A DNA stretch of 64,000 nucleotides from Druceiella hillmani. Lineage: Eukaryota > Arthropoda > Insecta > Lepidoptera > Hepialidae. Location of the stretch: the NCBI GenBank assembly GCA_039881145.1, contig JAYKKI010000063.1, positions 10,862,501 through 10,926,500 on the forward strand, given 5' to 3'. Position 1 is the first letter of the stretch. Every line of letters begins with the position of its first letter. Shown piece by piece: positions 52,966-64,000 of this stretch. Made by a program: the position numbers and the translations under genes. The notes beneath the pieces were generated by a model. The model was not told the DNA's origin. It searched no databases and saw nothing but the letters and a program-made list of their open reading frames with translations.

Positions 52966-53460
52966 TAGTCACAAATTTTAATTAAGATGAACTGCTTTAA
53001 ATTTATTTTTATTTTAGAACCTAGCAGGTCATATAGATTTCATGGAGAAATTAAAGCCAATTTTTTGCTTTTTCTTAAATTTGAACATACAGTAAACATT
53101 TTTCATTTCCAAAAAGAATGGTGATAAAAATTTTAAAGTGAAAATTGTGCGTAATTACTAGTAGATTGTCCTAATAGGTCATCCAAAGTTATAAAAATAT
53201 GATAAAATTCAAGAGAAGTTATTTACAAGACAAGTTAATATGTCAAGTTGAAAGTGAGAATCTTTATTAAACGATTAAAAGATAAAAAAGATAAAAGATA
53301 AAAAACGATAAAAATAGTAAATCAATAAATCCTTTTGTTAATAAAATGGCATAAAAATAAAACATATCAGATCTTCACTTCCAAAAAAATTCTTCATATT
53401 CGTGTCAATGTCCGTTTCAAACACAACATATAAATACAGGGTATTATGGTAAATGATTTC
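52966..53460. other. AT-rich intergenic sequence between the two SINEs
   Basis: Nothing recognised. A short GATAAAA-rich run lies at 53270-53310. Confidence 0.45.
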
Positions 53461-53665
53461 ATTTATTTATTTATTTCTGTACTTTAATGTATCTAATTGA
53501 TACATATGGTGGGCTTATTGCTACGAGAGCAATCTCTTAGAACCAACCAGAACACCAGTCCAGCCCCGCTCGACGAGCGGCCGGGAATCGAACCCGGGTT
53601 CTCGCGGTGCGCCTCGCAATCAAAGGCCTTATACCTTGTGATCAACCCAATACACCACGGTGACG
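53461..53665 (-). mobile_element. tRNA-derived SINE, copy 2
   Basis: On the minus strand the head begins near 53665 (CACCGTGGTGTATTGGGTTG). It has a perfect tRNA-like T-arm, CCGGG-TTCGATT-CCCGG (B box at about 53584-53594). After the T-arm come GCTCGTCGAGCGGGGCTGG and a unique body, ending in a (AAAT)n tail at 53461-53478. The anticodon-stem region does not fold as a functional tRNA, so this is a SINE and not a tRNA gene. No clear target-site duplication seen. Confidence 0.8.
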
Positions 53666-53669
53666 ACAT

Positions 53670-54145
53670 GTAACACCCTAGATATAAAGTTGTCAGATAC
53701 AGTAAGATACACAACATGTCTTCTATTGGGTCTGTGTAAGATGTTGTCAGTGCTACCTGATGATAAATTAATAAACGCTTGTTTACGCTACTGTCATTTT
53801 TTCGCATGACGTCTCCATAGCGTGTACCTTGTAAACAATCAAAATGGTTTATAACGCCTAAATGTAGCGTAGCATGTTATATAAAGGTATTTTAATCATT
53901 CCTACCATAGATATAAAGTTATCAGATACAGTAAGATACACAACAGTAGGTAATAGTGTCTTCTATTGGGACTCTGCAAGATGTTGTCAGTGCTACCTGA
54001 TGGTAAATTAATAAACGCTTGTTTACGCTACTGTCATTTTTTCGCATGACGTCTCCATAGCGTATACATTGAATACAATTAAAACGGTTTATAACGCCTA
54101 AATGTAGCGTAGCATGTTATATAAAGGTATTTTAATCACTCATAA
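53670..54145. repeat. Tandem duplication, two ~235-bp copies
   Basis: Copies start at TAGATATAAAGTT near 53681 and 53910. Both run through GTCAGTGCTACCTGATG, GCTACTGTCATTTTTTCGCA and GTTATATAAAGGTATTTTAA. Copy 2 has an extra AGTAGGTAATAGTG. The head end of SINE copy 2 lies right next to copy 1. Confidence 0.93.
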
Positions 54146-55843
54146 AAAATACACTGTTTAATTTTTCAAAAAATCTAACTTCATATTTACTAGCAACGTA
54201 ACCTCTGTACCTTGACGATTACTAATTTCTGTCACGTACAAGTCGCGTACAAATTTGTATTCAAGTCTATGTTTCAACGTAAATATTGCGGTAAAGTTTT
54301 CTGTCAAGTTTTTAATAATTAAGATTTGTTTCGAAATTTGTATAATTTATAATGATTTTGTTTCGGCATCTCATTTGAACAAGCTCTCTACCATTGAGGT
54401 TAAAATTTAATTTCCATTTTAGAATTAAGTTGTCATATTATTAATACGACCGACTTTGAGTAGTTTCTCCATTTTATTTTCACTTTTTCATATTTAGCTA
54501 ATAAATAACTGAAAACTGAATTTTACACATGTCTTAAAAACAAAAATACTGAAAACATGTAATGAAAGTTCTTATTTCTGTCTATTATGGCGCTGTGGAC
54601 ATTTCCCTCTATGTTTATTACAGAGTGAGATAGAGAGAAAGAGTGATGGAGTGCAGAAGTTTCAAGAACAATAAATCTAGCTCTGGATTCTCCTGTATGA
54701 AGAGAAAAAGAATCGGAGTTTGTTTGACCGAAATGCGTTAAGAATTTTGTGCTGTCATGCATATATGACACAAGGCATTTGTTTTAGTAGGCATACAAGA
54801 AAAGCCTTGTTTTGTTTGCGATTTGTATTTATGACGTAAATATTTAAAATAATAAATATTTCGCAGAAAATTAGTGTTCCTTGTGGGAAGTTGAGGTGCA
54901 AGTCACTTACTCATTCTCCTTGTTCTCTCAGTAGCTATGCTTTTCTTACCTTTAGTTATGATAAAGAATAACCAAATTTTGCTAGATAATATGTAGATAT
55001 AAAGTGCTAGATTTTACCTAGATCTTTTTTGTTTCTTTGGAGCTAATTTTAGCTATGAATATAGAAAATTCTACTTTATCTGTGTATAAAGGGAAATGCT
55101 GAAAACTGATGAAAATTATGTGTCTTTAATATTCATTACATAAATTTATACTTCTGGAAGACAGATTACCTCTTAAATGGTTGAAAATCCGCGATGGCCA
55201 ATACAACACTTTTTTGCTCACAGCTTTGGTTTATGCTCTGAAAACCTACTCACCCTACTTATTCCCAAGCATACGCCTACCTTTTACGAAAAATCCTTTT
55301 CGGTTCAAGTAGCGAAATTTTAGAATCAACTAGAACCTGATATCAAGAAAATAACATGAAACATGTTTTCCAGGATCAAGCAAAAAATTCTGCTTCCCCT
55401 AAAGTCTAAACATTTTGCGTCTCTGCTCTTTCCTTTTTCCATCCTAGCTCATGACAGGGTTTTGCATTATATTTTTTTGTCTTTTTAGGTTAGTACACCT
55501 ATTACAGTAATATATACTGCAATATAATTCAGTCTACCTTTACGTTAAAGTTTACATTAAAGTACATATGGTGGACTTAATATGATGATAAATAAGTAGA
55601 TAACTAATTACGTTCAGCAAATCATATATTCTCTTTGTCTTATTACAGATAGTATGGAGCAGTCAGATATGCAACTCTGGGAACTTCCTTTTTTATGTTG
55701 GTATTCAATACTCAACATTCTATATGAAAAATCATTCCTAAGGATGGTGGTTCAAAGTGACCTATTTTGTCTGATTGCAAAAGAATCATTATTAAATTTT
55801 AATTATTTTAAATAATCAGAAAATAAAAAAATATTTTAAACAA
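54146..55843. other. AT-rich intergenic sequence
   Basis: No gene recognised. An 82-codon minus-strand open frame at 54523-54771 has no recognisable features. Confidence 0.45.
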
Positions 55844-55894
55844 TCCTTAAAATAGGTTTTGGAAAAGAGTAGTTTCCAAAACCTATTTTAAGGA
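55844..55894. repeat. Perfect hairpin inverted repeat, 22-bp arms
   Basis: Arms 55844-55865 and 55873-55894 are perfectly complementary, with a 7-base loop (AGAGTAG). Confidence 0.95.
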
Positions 55895-57519
55895 CAAACT
55901 TACTTAATAGAAACTGAAGTTAAGTACCAATAGTGACTGCTTAATATTCAATTACAATGCTCAGTGGAAAACTGTTGAAATTTCCTTGAAATTGAGTAAT
56001 AATCTAAGCTACGTTGATATCCACACGACGTGCGCGGTTGGTAGAATGCCTACTTGATTAAGCAAACCTTTGTGTTGCGTGCAAGTATGCAGTATTACGC
56101 ATACGATAAACCACCGTGCATATTATGTACTGTACAGCAGGATGCAGAAGGATCTTTATTCATTAAAATATTTTCCCGGTGACTATTAGATGAATGATTC
56201 TAATTTATTAACGGTTATGGATAATAATTAATTTACCTGCCTGTAGTAAGTTATTATTCAGTTAAGTGAATTTTTTTATCATTTCATTCCGTGATTTTTG
56301 CGCTGTAGACTAAACGTACACTAGAAAAATGCCAGCATATACAGATACTTTTTATTTTATCTGTTGTAAAATATCTAAAGGTAAAACACTTTACGCGAAT
56401 ACACACATACCAAAAAGTGGAAATAATCGTTTTGAAAAATAATAAAAAATAAATAGCATATTAGCAGTTTATTATTTTATCTCCGAAGTAATTATTTAAC
56501 AGAATTATTATTACTGTTATCATTTCTAGCACGATTATTTATATGAAGAGAGAGAGTCTTTTAATTTCTTCATTCGATTAAAAATAAAATATTTATAAAT
56601 TCCACGTCAAATTGAAATAGACGAAGGGCGAAGGCAGCAATCTAGATAGAAATTATGTTGTTAGTATCATAGTTTGAAACTACATTCATTTTATATTACC
56701 TATTGTCTGTCTAATGATCTCTAACTAACAGAATTTACTTGGTTTGAACTTCAAGTTTTCTCCAGAGCTGCTTCTATCAGTCAAGTTTTACTAGCATCTA
56801 CCTTGAAATAAATAACCTATTAATAGTTTTATTAAAAATATTGTTTTGGATGACACGAATGATATATTTTACGTCTTGACACTTCATCATAAACTTGTTG
56901 GAGATCTACAACTCACTGATAATTTTCATTATATAATTTTTAATATTTTTATGTTATAATTTAGATAGAGAAAAGATAATATGTAGTAACCCTTAGAAAT
57001 GGATAGTAAAGCTTTTAAAACCACACTAGGAGTACAGAAACACTTCCTTAATCTACTGATATCTTTCTGTTATTCTTACGTGTATGTTTGTTATTACATA
57101 TTACATTGATATTGAACGAATGATTGCTATTTAATTATATATTATACTTATGCATTATCAACTTCCTTCCATGATCCGTAACGAAAGTGTTTTATTAAGT
57201 CTGTATAATAACATAGGTAAAATTATATTGTCATTACAAAATAATTACATAATTTAACTTTAATTAATAAAATAAGGTTCGTTCGTATTCTAAGTTATTT
57301 ATATACACCTATCTATATTTTGGTAGACGTTAATTGTCGTCGAAGCGTTTTAACGCATTAGGGCCTTAAAATAGTATTTTATTATTTGTCGGAAACTTTA
57401 TAACATATTGGTTTAAGCAGGAATGTATATTGCTGAAAATACATTGAATAGGTTAACTGACATCTAAACAATAAGCTGAATGTTAATACCTTGTCAACGT
57501 GGTATTCCTTGCTTTGTTT
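55895..57519. other. AT-rich intergenic sequence
   Basis: A small less AT-rich patch at 56015-56130 has no recognisable feature. If the membrane-protein exon at 57.5 kb is real, the start of this interval's right side would be its 3' UTR. Confidence 0.4.
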
Positions 57520-57875
57520 CTATTGTTCATAAAGTAAACATTTTAATCCTCGTCTCTTATTATGTTTGCGAATGAATGTGTGCTGCAAGATGTCAGTCAC
57601 GAGAACTATCCAAACACACAGTGAGTACAAGAAGCATGGTATTATAAATACTTGGAACGAGTAAGCCCGTTGCGTGATATTAACTATTATCCAACGAGCC
57701 ATATTCTCTATTATTATCTTAGTTAAGGCTAAATATTCTTTCTCCAGTATGTTTTTTCTATATACAAAGTTAAGTTCAACTGGCGCAATTAGGTCAATGG
57801 CCGGGCTCTCGTTTTTGACGCGTAGAACAAGCTCACGTGCCGTTTGGTTAATTGCGAAGCTACAGTTGCAGAGCC
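57520..57875 (-). CDS. Candidate last exon of a single-pass membrane glycoprotein
   Basis: Minus-strand open frame of 117 codons ending in TAG (57522-57520). The likely exon start is after an acceptor-like CCCAG (57880-57876); the frame is closed by a TAA about 20 bp further upstream. Residues 1-70 look extracellular: LCNCSFAINQ at the start and four N-glycosylation sequons (NCS 3, NQT 9, NES 21, NIT 65). A membrane segment follows at about residues 72-93 (SFQVFIIPCFLYSLCVWIVL and so on), then a basic stop-transfer tail RKHNKRRGLK at 102-111. All four sequons lie on the N-terminal side of the segment, as expected for a type I protein. Composition is less AT-rich than its surroundings. Family not recognised; a CUB-type ectodomain is possible. 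A terminal gene fragment or pseudogene cannot be excluded. Confidence 0.45.
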
Positions 57876-58106
57876 CTGGGGTGTATTATTAAGATAAGTA
57901 GACGGTAGCTGTGATGTACTTGGTATTATATTTTATAGGGAACTAAAGATCGGCTCTATAAACTCTTCTATTTTCGGCCATTTGCCGCAGGTCTAAATGA
58001 TTTATTTATAGAACATTCATAATGTTTATCGAAGAGAAATCAACATAAAAAGGTTATGGCTGGTTTTAAATATTTATAATAAATAATAATAACTTTTATA
58101 TTAAAA

Positions 58107-58370
58107 TCAGCATAGTAATTCTTGGAATAAAATTGACTCTGACTTTGAGAATCGAATGAATTTTAATGCATTTAAAGCTTTTATGAAGCACGTTCTTGAG
58201 AAAATAGAAGTTCTGGAGACATTATTGAACAGACAAAAGTGCTTAATTCTGCTTGTCCTGTCTAGGTGAATGCGCTGATACGGAACAGTTGAATGATTCA
58301 TGCACATTTCGGGAGCATCTATGTTGAGCCATCGAAGTATAATACATACTGTCATAGTAATTCTTTTCAC
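58107..58370 (-). CDS. Candidate upstream exon, possibly CUB-like (hypothetical)
   Basis: Minus-strand open frame of 87 codons, about 230 bp upstream of the membrane-protein exon on the same strand. An acceptor-like ACAG precedes TATGTATTATACTTCG near 58347. The translation has regularly spaced cysteines and two sequons (NHS, NVS): VCIILRWLNIDAPEMCMNHS and later RIHLDRTSRIKHFC and SRTSIFSRTCFIKAL. The run of hydrophobic strands and cysteines is reminiscent of half a CUB domain, but I cannot confirm this. No good GT donor was found at its 3' end, so the link to the downstream exon is weak. Confidence 0.25.
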   Translation of the reverse strand: MKRITMTVCIILRWLNIDAPEMCMNHSTVPYQRIHLDRTSRIKHFCLFNNVSRTSIFSRTCFIKALNALKFIRFSKSESILFQELLC

Positions 58371-60096
58371 GTCTACTTAAGTTTTTATATTCTTCCTTAT
58401 ATTATTTCTTTATTTTCCGGAAAAAGAAAAATATTTTTATACAGAAAAATAAAATTTAAATTTTTGTCCATGATTTTCCATTTTCAACGTTCAAACACTT
58501 TCCTTTACATGTGCGATTGTTAAAATCAATCTAACGTAAAAGAATGTCTATCCATCCGTCTACTTTTCTTTGTATAAAGGGATTTAAATCGAAAACCATC
58601 GAATCAATTAGCATGAATTTTAAACAGGTTTTAGATTTGACTAATTTTATTTCAACTTGATATCTCAAACCGCTCCCATGTTGTGATGTTGCATTTCTTA
58701 ACTGCCTTTTTCCTTACATTAGTTAGTCAAAATGATGATATGGTTTCAAGCATTTAACTATTTTCATTACAATAGTATATTTATATAAATTGTGGATCTA
58801 ATTTTCGGGACTTCCGGAGAATTCGAGTTGTTTAAGACATTTCAGCTATATAGAGTTTCGCAAATGAAAGATATAAGATTTCGTAAGAACAGAATGAAAC
58901 TGGACATATCCCAGCTTCAGGGACAAAGGAACAAGAATTTCTTTTTGATCACGGCTCTTAAAGTTTTAATATTTATCGTATTTTTTAAATAATAGATATA
59001 GGAAGCAGTTAGCGTAAGATACCACGATATATTCTTACGTATTTATTACTTTTTATAAACTACAGGCTACGGAGAATCATTTTCGGGACTTTTAAACCCA
59101 ATTACTTATTGCCCCATTTTTAAAGTTATATTGTCAAACACGCGATATTGTCACGTCTTTGTGTTTGTCCATCTGACTGTCACGCCCTCGTAGTTTTTAC
59201 TTTAGCTTGTTTCTGGCCTGCTTATGAAAATGATTAATTCTTTCTATATATATATATATGATGTACAGACATTGTTAACTTCCTATTTTATCACAAATGT
59301 GTATACATTTTAAGTACTTATACATTAAGATTCGTGGGTTACAACTCATTTTAGGAACATAATAATCATTATTTACTTTAATTGTGTGATTGATGGTTTG
59401 ATTTTACATTTGTGTACAGATAATTAAATACGTATATACATTGATTTTGGAACAAACAATCCATCACTTGAACCCACGTTCCATCTGAAACTTTTAGAAT
59501 TCATTAGCACCAAAGTTCTTTTGGTAGACGTTAAAACTATAAGTTACGTGATTTAACGTACATTGAACGGATCGGAAATAGAAACCTGTGCCACCAAACA
59601 TGGCCTAATTGTCGGACCTGATATGGCGAAGTGTGTATTACAATAGTCTTGATGTCAATCTAATGATAAACATGTTTAATTAAAGTTTGCTTTAAGATAT
59701 TACTAAAACGTTACTGTTTGTAACAAAATATTGATCATTTATAAAATTATTATAACTTTTAGTTTTTTCTAGTTTCTTTTTGTAAAGTTTTAGTTATAAT
59801 ATTAAGCTGAGTTATAAAATTACAAATGTGATGGGATTTTTAATTATTCAAATACATAGAACAGATCTAACTGATACAAAAATTATTTAAAGTATTCTAA
59901 ACGTAACGTGGCAGATTAAACAAAAATTTAGAAATTAAAAAAAAAGTATTGTTAGCTTTTCATTTTGATATTATTAACTTTAAATTTAGAGATTAACGTA
60001 TGAGAATTTGAAAAATGGTTTCTTTTGCAATAAAAATGTTATATCTTACTTAACTAGGCATTGAATCTAACTTTAACCAGCATCTAAAAAGTAATA
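58371..60096. other. AT-rich intergenic or intronic sequence
   Basis: If the 57.5-58.4 kb exons are real, this could be intron or upstream region. A plus-strand 66-codon open frame at 58792-58992 and a less AT-rich patch at 59440-59640 show no recognisable domain. CCATCTGACTGTCACGCCC near 59170 resembles repeat-tail sequence. Confidence 0.4.
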
Positions 60097-60121
60097 TCAT
60101 CATCATCATCATCATCATCAT
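60097..60121. repeat. (ATC)n microsatellite
   Basis: Eight ATC units. Confidence 0.95.
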
Positions 60122-60489
60122 ATATTAATACGCTAAGGTTAAGATGTTACACTCCCTTTTTAGAAAAAACCTCACAACTAATCCACATAAATTATATATC
60201 ATTTTATAGATAATTGCTTGCTCCACCGGCATCCACAACTAAAAAATTTATTATTGCTATTGTTTTTGCAAATTAATTAATTATTAAAATTATATACACA
60301 AAACAGCAATGCTGCCATCTAACGGCTCAACGTCAATATGATTGACGGTCGGTAAAATTTTTGTTTAATTTCAAATCCACTCATGTATAAATAAAGTGGC
60401 GCTTTAGCTCAATGCTTTTGATACTTGAGCCTCTATATGTCAATTTTAGTAAAATATTTGTTTGATCTGTCATCTGAGCTTCATAATGG
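60122..60489. other. Intergenic sequence, possibly internal part of the Helitron
   Basis: Becomes less AT-rich toward its right end (TGGCGCTTTAGCTC near 60397). The 5' end of the Helitron that ends at 60526 should lie here or further left, but I could not place it. Confidence 0.4.
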
Positions 60490-60526
60490 AATAAATAATG
60501 CGAAGACTTCGCACGGGTCACGCTAG
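60490..60526 (+). mobile_element. Helitron 3' terminus
   Basis: A 7-bp hairpin TGCGAAG-A-CTTCGCA (60499-60513), then CGGGTCACG and the terminal CTAG (60523-60526) followed by host T. This is the diagnostic Helitron end: a short GC-rich hairpin about 10 bases before CTRR, inserted before T. No Rep/helicase sequence is nearby, so this is probably a non-autonomous copy. Confidence 0.75.
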
Positions 60527-61559
60527 TTAAATATAATTGGAAACATGTAGGTATAAGTATGAAGTGGTGAACTAAAAAAATAATAGTTTGAATTAAAAGT
60601 AATCAGTAGATGAGTATTTGAAAAGAAACTTTTCCAATTTTCACTATGTTAAATTTTCTTTACCTTACATTGGGACATATGACATATTTTATTTATTTAT
60701 TTTTTTCTTTTTAATATCGACATCTCCACAAACATTAAATACATTTTATTTCACTGTAACGCTCCCACATCGTGTAATGTTAAGTTGTAAAGCGGGCATG
60801 ACACGCCCCCGCATTGCCTGTCGCTCATTCGTAATAGTCTAAAGCCAGTATTAATCAAATAAAATACTTATATTACCTTCACCCGTAACGAGTGGGTCTG
60901 AGTACTTGTGTCCGAAGGGCGTTTGTAATAGATTGCTTCGTAAACTCACCTGTTAACTGATAACTGTGAAGTTATTTGTTTAATTACTAGCAATCCACTC
61001 TGGCTTCGCACTCTAGCTTCGCACAATTATTAACGCGTATTAACGCAAATATTAACCCGTATTAACGCAGCTCCGTATCCCATGTTAACGCGTGAAAGCC
61101 TGCGTATAATTTTACTTACTCATAAATACCGTAATAACTTTTAAAATATTCTTTGGAAAACTGTGATGTACGAGGAAAATTTAATCTATGTATATTGAGA
61201 AATATTATTTTAAAATTTAATTTCATAGGATTAAGACAGATTTGAATGATAAACTTTAGAAAATTGAGTTAAAAAATTATGTTTTCTTCGTAGGTAGTAA
61301 AATGACTATTACGGATTTTATGTAATATATACACATACGCTGGTGTGAACTTTATTGTATTATTATTTGAGAAGAATAATGTTGCAATAGAATATTTGTA
61401 TGTATCCCTAGATATTTAAGCATTATTAATCTTCACGGATAATTTTTACAAAATCTTTAACAATTAGTATCTAAAAACCTTGCCTATGAATCAGTATATT
61501 CATACATCATTAATGACAACCTAAGCAACTGCGATCTGAAACTCTGAAGACCACGTACA
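60527..61559. other. AT-rich intergenic sequence
   Basis: At about 61025-61095 the word TTAACGC(GTATTAACGC) recurs. No gene recognised. Confidence 0.45.
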
Positions 61560-61870
61560 GTCCGTTCGCCAGTTCAGATTATACAGGGTATCAAATTTCA
61601 TTATCTTATACATCCATTTTATTCACCAGACCTCGCTCTTATGTATTTTATGTGTTCAAAGAAGCGATAGAAGGCAAGTATTTAGAAGTGATGAAGAGCT
61701 GAAAACCACGCACGAATCACGACAAAAATATTCTTTTGAACGTGGCATTTGTGCTCTTAGGAAGCGATGGAATACTTCTGGAGTACCTGCGTGGAATACT
61801 TGTGGAGTATCTGAAGTACAGTGATATGGAGACGTCGAAAAATGATATGTATACTTTTTTCCTAATTGTT
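61560..61870 (+). pseudogene. Degenerate mariner transposase, C-terminal part
   Basis: Three frames together give the mariner tail. HPFYSPDLALMYF (61611-61649) corresponds to the conserved HPPYSPDLAPxD motif, with the third catalytic Asp replaced (LM instead of xD). VFKEAIEGKY lies around 61660. VFRSDEELKTT, then SFERGICALRKRWN, follows at 61678-61770. The end (GDVEK-like) is near 61830. At least two frameshifts and several stops are present. Only the last third of a transposase is present and no terminal inverted repeats were found. Long dead. Confidence 0.85.
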
Positions 61871-62579
61871 AACATATAAAATTTATAGCATTTTTATGGT
61901 TTTAGTTCGATACCTTCCTATAAAAGTAAATAATTGCGTTTATCGTGACGAATAACCATTTCTAATTTGATAGGAACTCTGAATAGCGAGAAATTTATAA
62001 AGGTCAAACTACTTCGCCATGTTCGTTCAAACGTTCTTTTATCACAGCATCAGTTTATAGAGTTTTACACTTAAAGTGTAAAACTCTAGAAATTCTTACA
62101 GAAAGAATTTTGTAATTACCGCTTCAGGAAGCCTATCTCAATTATTAACTAGCAAAATATTATAAAATTGACATATCTCCCATATCCTAAGGTGAAGCGA
62201 GTGTGACAAATTTGTTTCCGTTGACCCCATCAAGTCAAATGTTATCTATGTTATAAGACAGGTCTTTCAAATTATAACTGAGCTTTCATTTACCATTTTC
62301 AATTTATAAGCGTCTACCTAAACATACAAAGCTTCAAAGCAGTGTGCATTTTATCCTACATGTACGAGTATAGTCCATTACTCCAGGCAAACGGTTTATT
62401 TAAAAAACTGATATAAATTTTCGTTTGAAATGTTTTCCTAAACTTGCATTAGCAAATTCCGCTCAACGTCCTTTTAAACATTCAAGCGAGTTACTAGTAT
62501 TAGTTCACTGAACCTCATCAGCCTGTTCCAAATCGGCTCTTAAGGAAACTAAAGAAGAAAGTACAAAAAGAAACAGTCG
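61871..62579. other. Intergenic sequence with a hairpin
   Basis: A palindrome with 15-bp arms TAGAGTTTTACACTT / complement around one central base lies at 62058-62088. The rest is unremarkable, possibly including decayed upstream parts of the next pseudogene. Confidence 0.55.
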
Positions 62580-63232
62580 AGAAATGGATTCGGATTTCTC
62601 ATAGTCATCAGGTCCTCAAAATTCTGATCTAAATAACCTGATGACTTAAATTTGCCGAAAGAAGCTTCTGAATTTATAACATCATGTTTAAAAGAAAAAT
62701 AGCTTTAGATACCATATGTTTTAGCTGAAACTGATTTGGTATTTCAGAAGGACGTTGATGGTTTTATACAACATATCAGTTCACCAAAATATGAACTAAA
62801 TGATTAGCGACTTTTTGTAGATGGTAGTAAAAGAAATCTGAAATGTGTTCTGTTGTATAAGTTCAGCTCTATGTCTATTACAAACTTGACTTTTCTAACT
62901 TGACTTCTCTAAGAATATAAGGCTGTTTCTTTGCAATAGATCGAACAGTATACATTATTGGTTTAAAAAATGCAGCCATTGAAAAAGGACTGTTTGTTGG
63001 TATGCAAAATATTGTAATCAATAATTTGCCTTTAGTAAACTAAAACTGTGTCACACTACCACCATTATACACAAAGTTCGTCTTTTGAAACATTTCGTGA
63101 AGACGCTTAATAAAGATGATGAATTTTGCTTTCTTTCCAGTCAATTTTCCATGCACAAAAGAAAATAAAATATAAGCCGGCTCATTAATAAATGCCAGGT
63201 TATTTATAATGACCCATAAATTAAGCAAGTAA
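62580..63232 (+). pseudogene. Decayed transposon-like protein gene of a multicopy arthropod family
   Basis: Plus-strand fragments in shifting frames. NSDLNNLM runs to about 62640; then, after a frameshift, DDLNLPKEASEFITSCLKEK. Two stops follow, then ETDLVFQKDVDGFIQHISSP and, after a stop, RLFVDGSKRNLKCVLLYK (about 62800-62860). Later RLLKHFVKTLNKDD appears at about 63080-63120. These match in order the conserved blocks (a WRLFIDxSKxSLKxVLLHNG block and a GLMKxFVKALDKxG block) of a large protein family of unknown classification that is multicopy in aphids, spiders and other invertebrates and behaves like a mobile element. The central cysteine-containing part is lost. Certainly inactive; superfamily not known to me. 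Confidence 0.75.
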
Positions 63233-64000
63233 TAATGTACTCAAACTTTGTAAATTATATTAATGAACTATAGTCTAACACTTTGCTGGATGTCAGACTC
63301 AAGTTTTGTTTTTCGTAGTTTCGTAGTACGGTTTTCAGATATAACATCATAATATTAATATTCTGAAAACTGTAAGTCGGACAACTATGCTTAGTTAGTT
63401 AAGCGTATGCTGTTCCATTTGCAAGATCTGGGTTGCAACATAAGTAAAATGCATTATTCGCACTCTCATTTAAAAGGCTTTCCTGGAAATATAGATAATT
63501 TTAAAGTGGCATATGGTGAATGTTTCCAACAAGATATACATATTACAGCGGAGCGTTTTCAAAGATAATGAAATATTAGGGAAATCTTATAAGCAAATAT
63601 TTTATAAATTTTTGTAATATTTTTTTAAATAGAGTTCATGGAATAAATAGAGATCATATACAACAAAAAATGTTATTAAATTTGTTGTTGTTTATGCTCG
63701 ATCCACTAGTAACTATACCATCCGTTCTGACAAAAAGAATATATTAAGGCACACAGGCGAACAGCCGCCGATTTGATTAAACAAGTGTTCTTGTTCTAAT
63801 TGTTCAGTATGACAATTATAAATCTTGGTGTTGCTACTTCCATAGCTATGTACAACAACATGTAATGAGCAATTGAACAGCGCAATTGAGTGAAAGGCCA
63901 GTAACCTTCACATCGCATTATTAAAAGTGTACCCGAACGTGCGACAGCGGCTACATAATTGATCATAAAACGTCTTGTAAAACGGTCATTAAGAAAGCCT
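63233..64000. other. AT-rich intergenic sequence to the window end
   Basis: No further gene or repeat recognised. Confidence 0.45.

Noticed and set aside
53584..53665. Possible tRNA gene (perfect T-arm)
   Set aside because: No foldable anticodon stem or acceptor stem, and an (AAAT)n tail and body follow; it is a SINE.

Overview
The window looks like an AT-rich, gene-poor stretch of an animal nuclear genome, most likely an arthropod and probably an insect. The evidence is: long (TA)n microsatellites, many unrelated tandem arrays, remnants of an RTE-like LINE, a mariner, a Helitron end, two tRNA-derived SINEs, Penelope-like terminal repeats with hammerhead-like ribozymes, and a decayed transposon-like protein of a kind common in arthropods. 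There is no bacterial gene organisation. I cannot name the species, and all family assignments are by eye, without database searches.

Layout. 1-2460 is a very homogeneous hexamer array, (GATGTA)n then (GATATA)n, open at the window edge. 2.5-12.6 kb is AT-rich filler with a lone G-quadruplex motif, a 188-bp duplication, two hammerhead-bearing repeats and a CpG-richer patch near 5 kb. 12.6-25 kb holds five tandem arrays (55, ~57, ~225, 82 and 176 bp periods), a third hammerhead copy and a CpG-richer patch at 15.1-15.3 kb. 25-39 kb holds microsatellites, a ~1-kb array bounded by a repeated border sequence, a pyrimidine tract and scattered decayed sequence. 39-46 kb holds a MITE candidate, a fourth hammerhead copy, a second locus of the ~225-bp family, and a 123-bp array whose period keeps the reading frame. 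48-54 kb holds a broken RTE-like LINE, a 217-bp array, two SINEs and a 240-bp tandem duplication. 57.5-58.4 kb carries the only stretch that reads like host coding sequence: a possible last exon of a single-pass membrane glycoprotein on the minus strand, with a possible upstream exon. 60-63.2 kb holds a Helitron 3' end, a dead mariner and a dead transposon-like gene.

There is no operon or pathway to reconstruct. The strongest observations are: (1) four dispersed copies of a compact hammerhead-like fold, two intact and two broken at core positions; (2) a frame-preserving 123-bp array on the minus strand whose last unit reads like a secretory signal peptide; (3) at least twelve unrelated short inverted repeats with near-perfect arms and tiny loops; and (4) the 57.5-kb membrane-protein exon.
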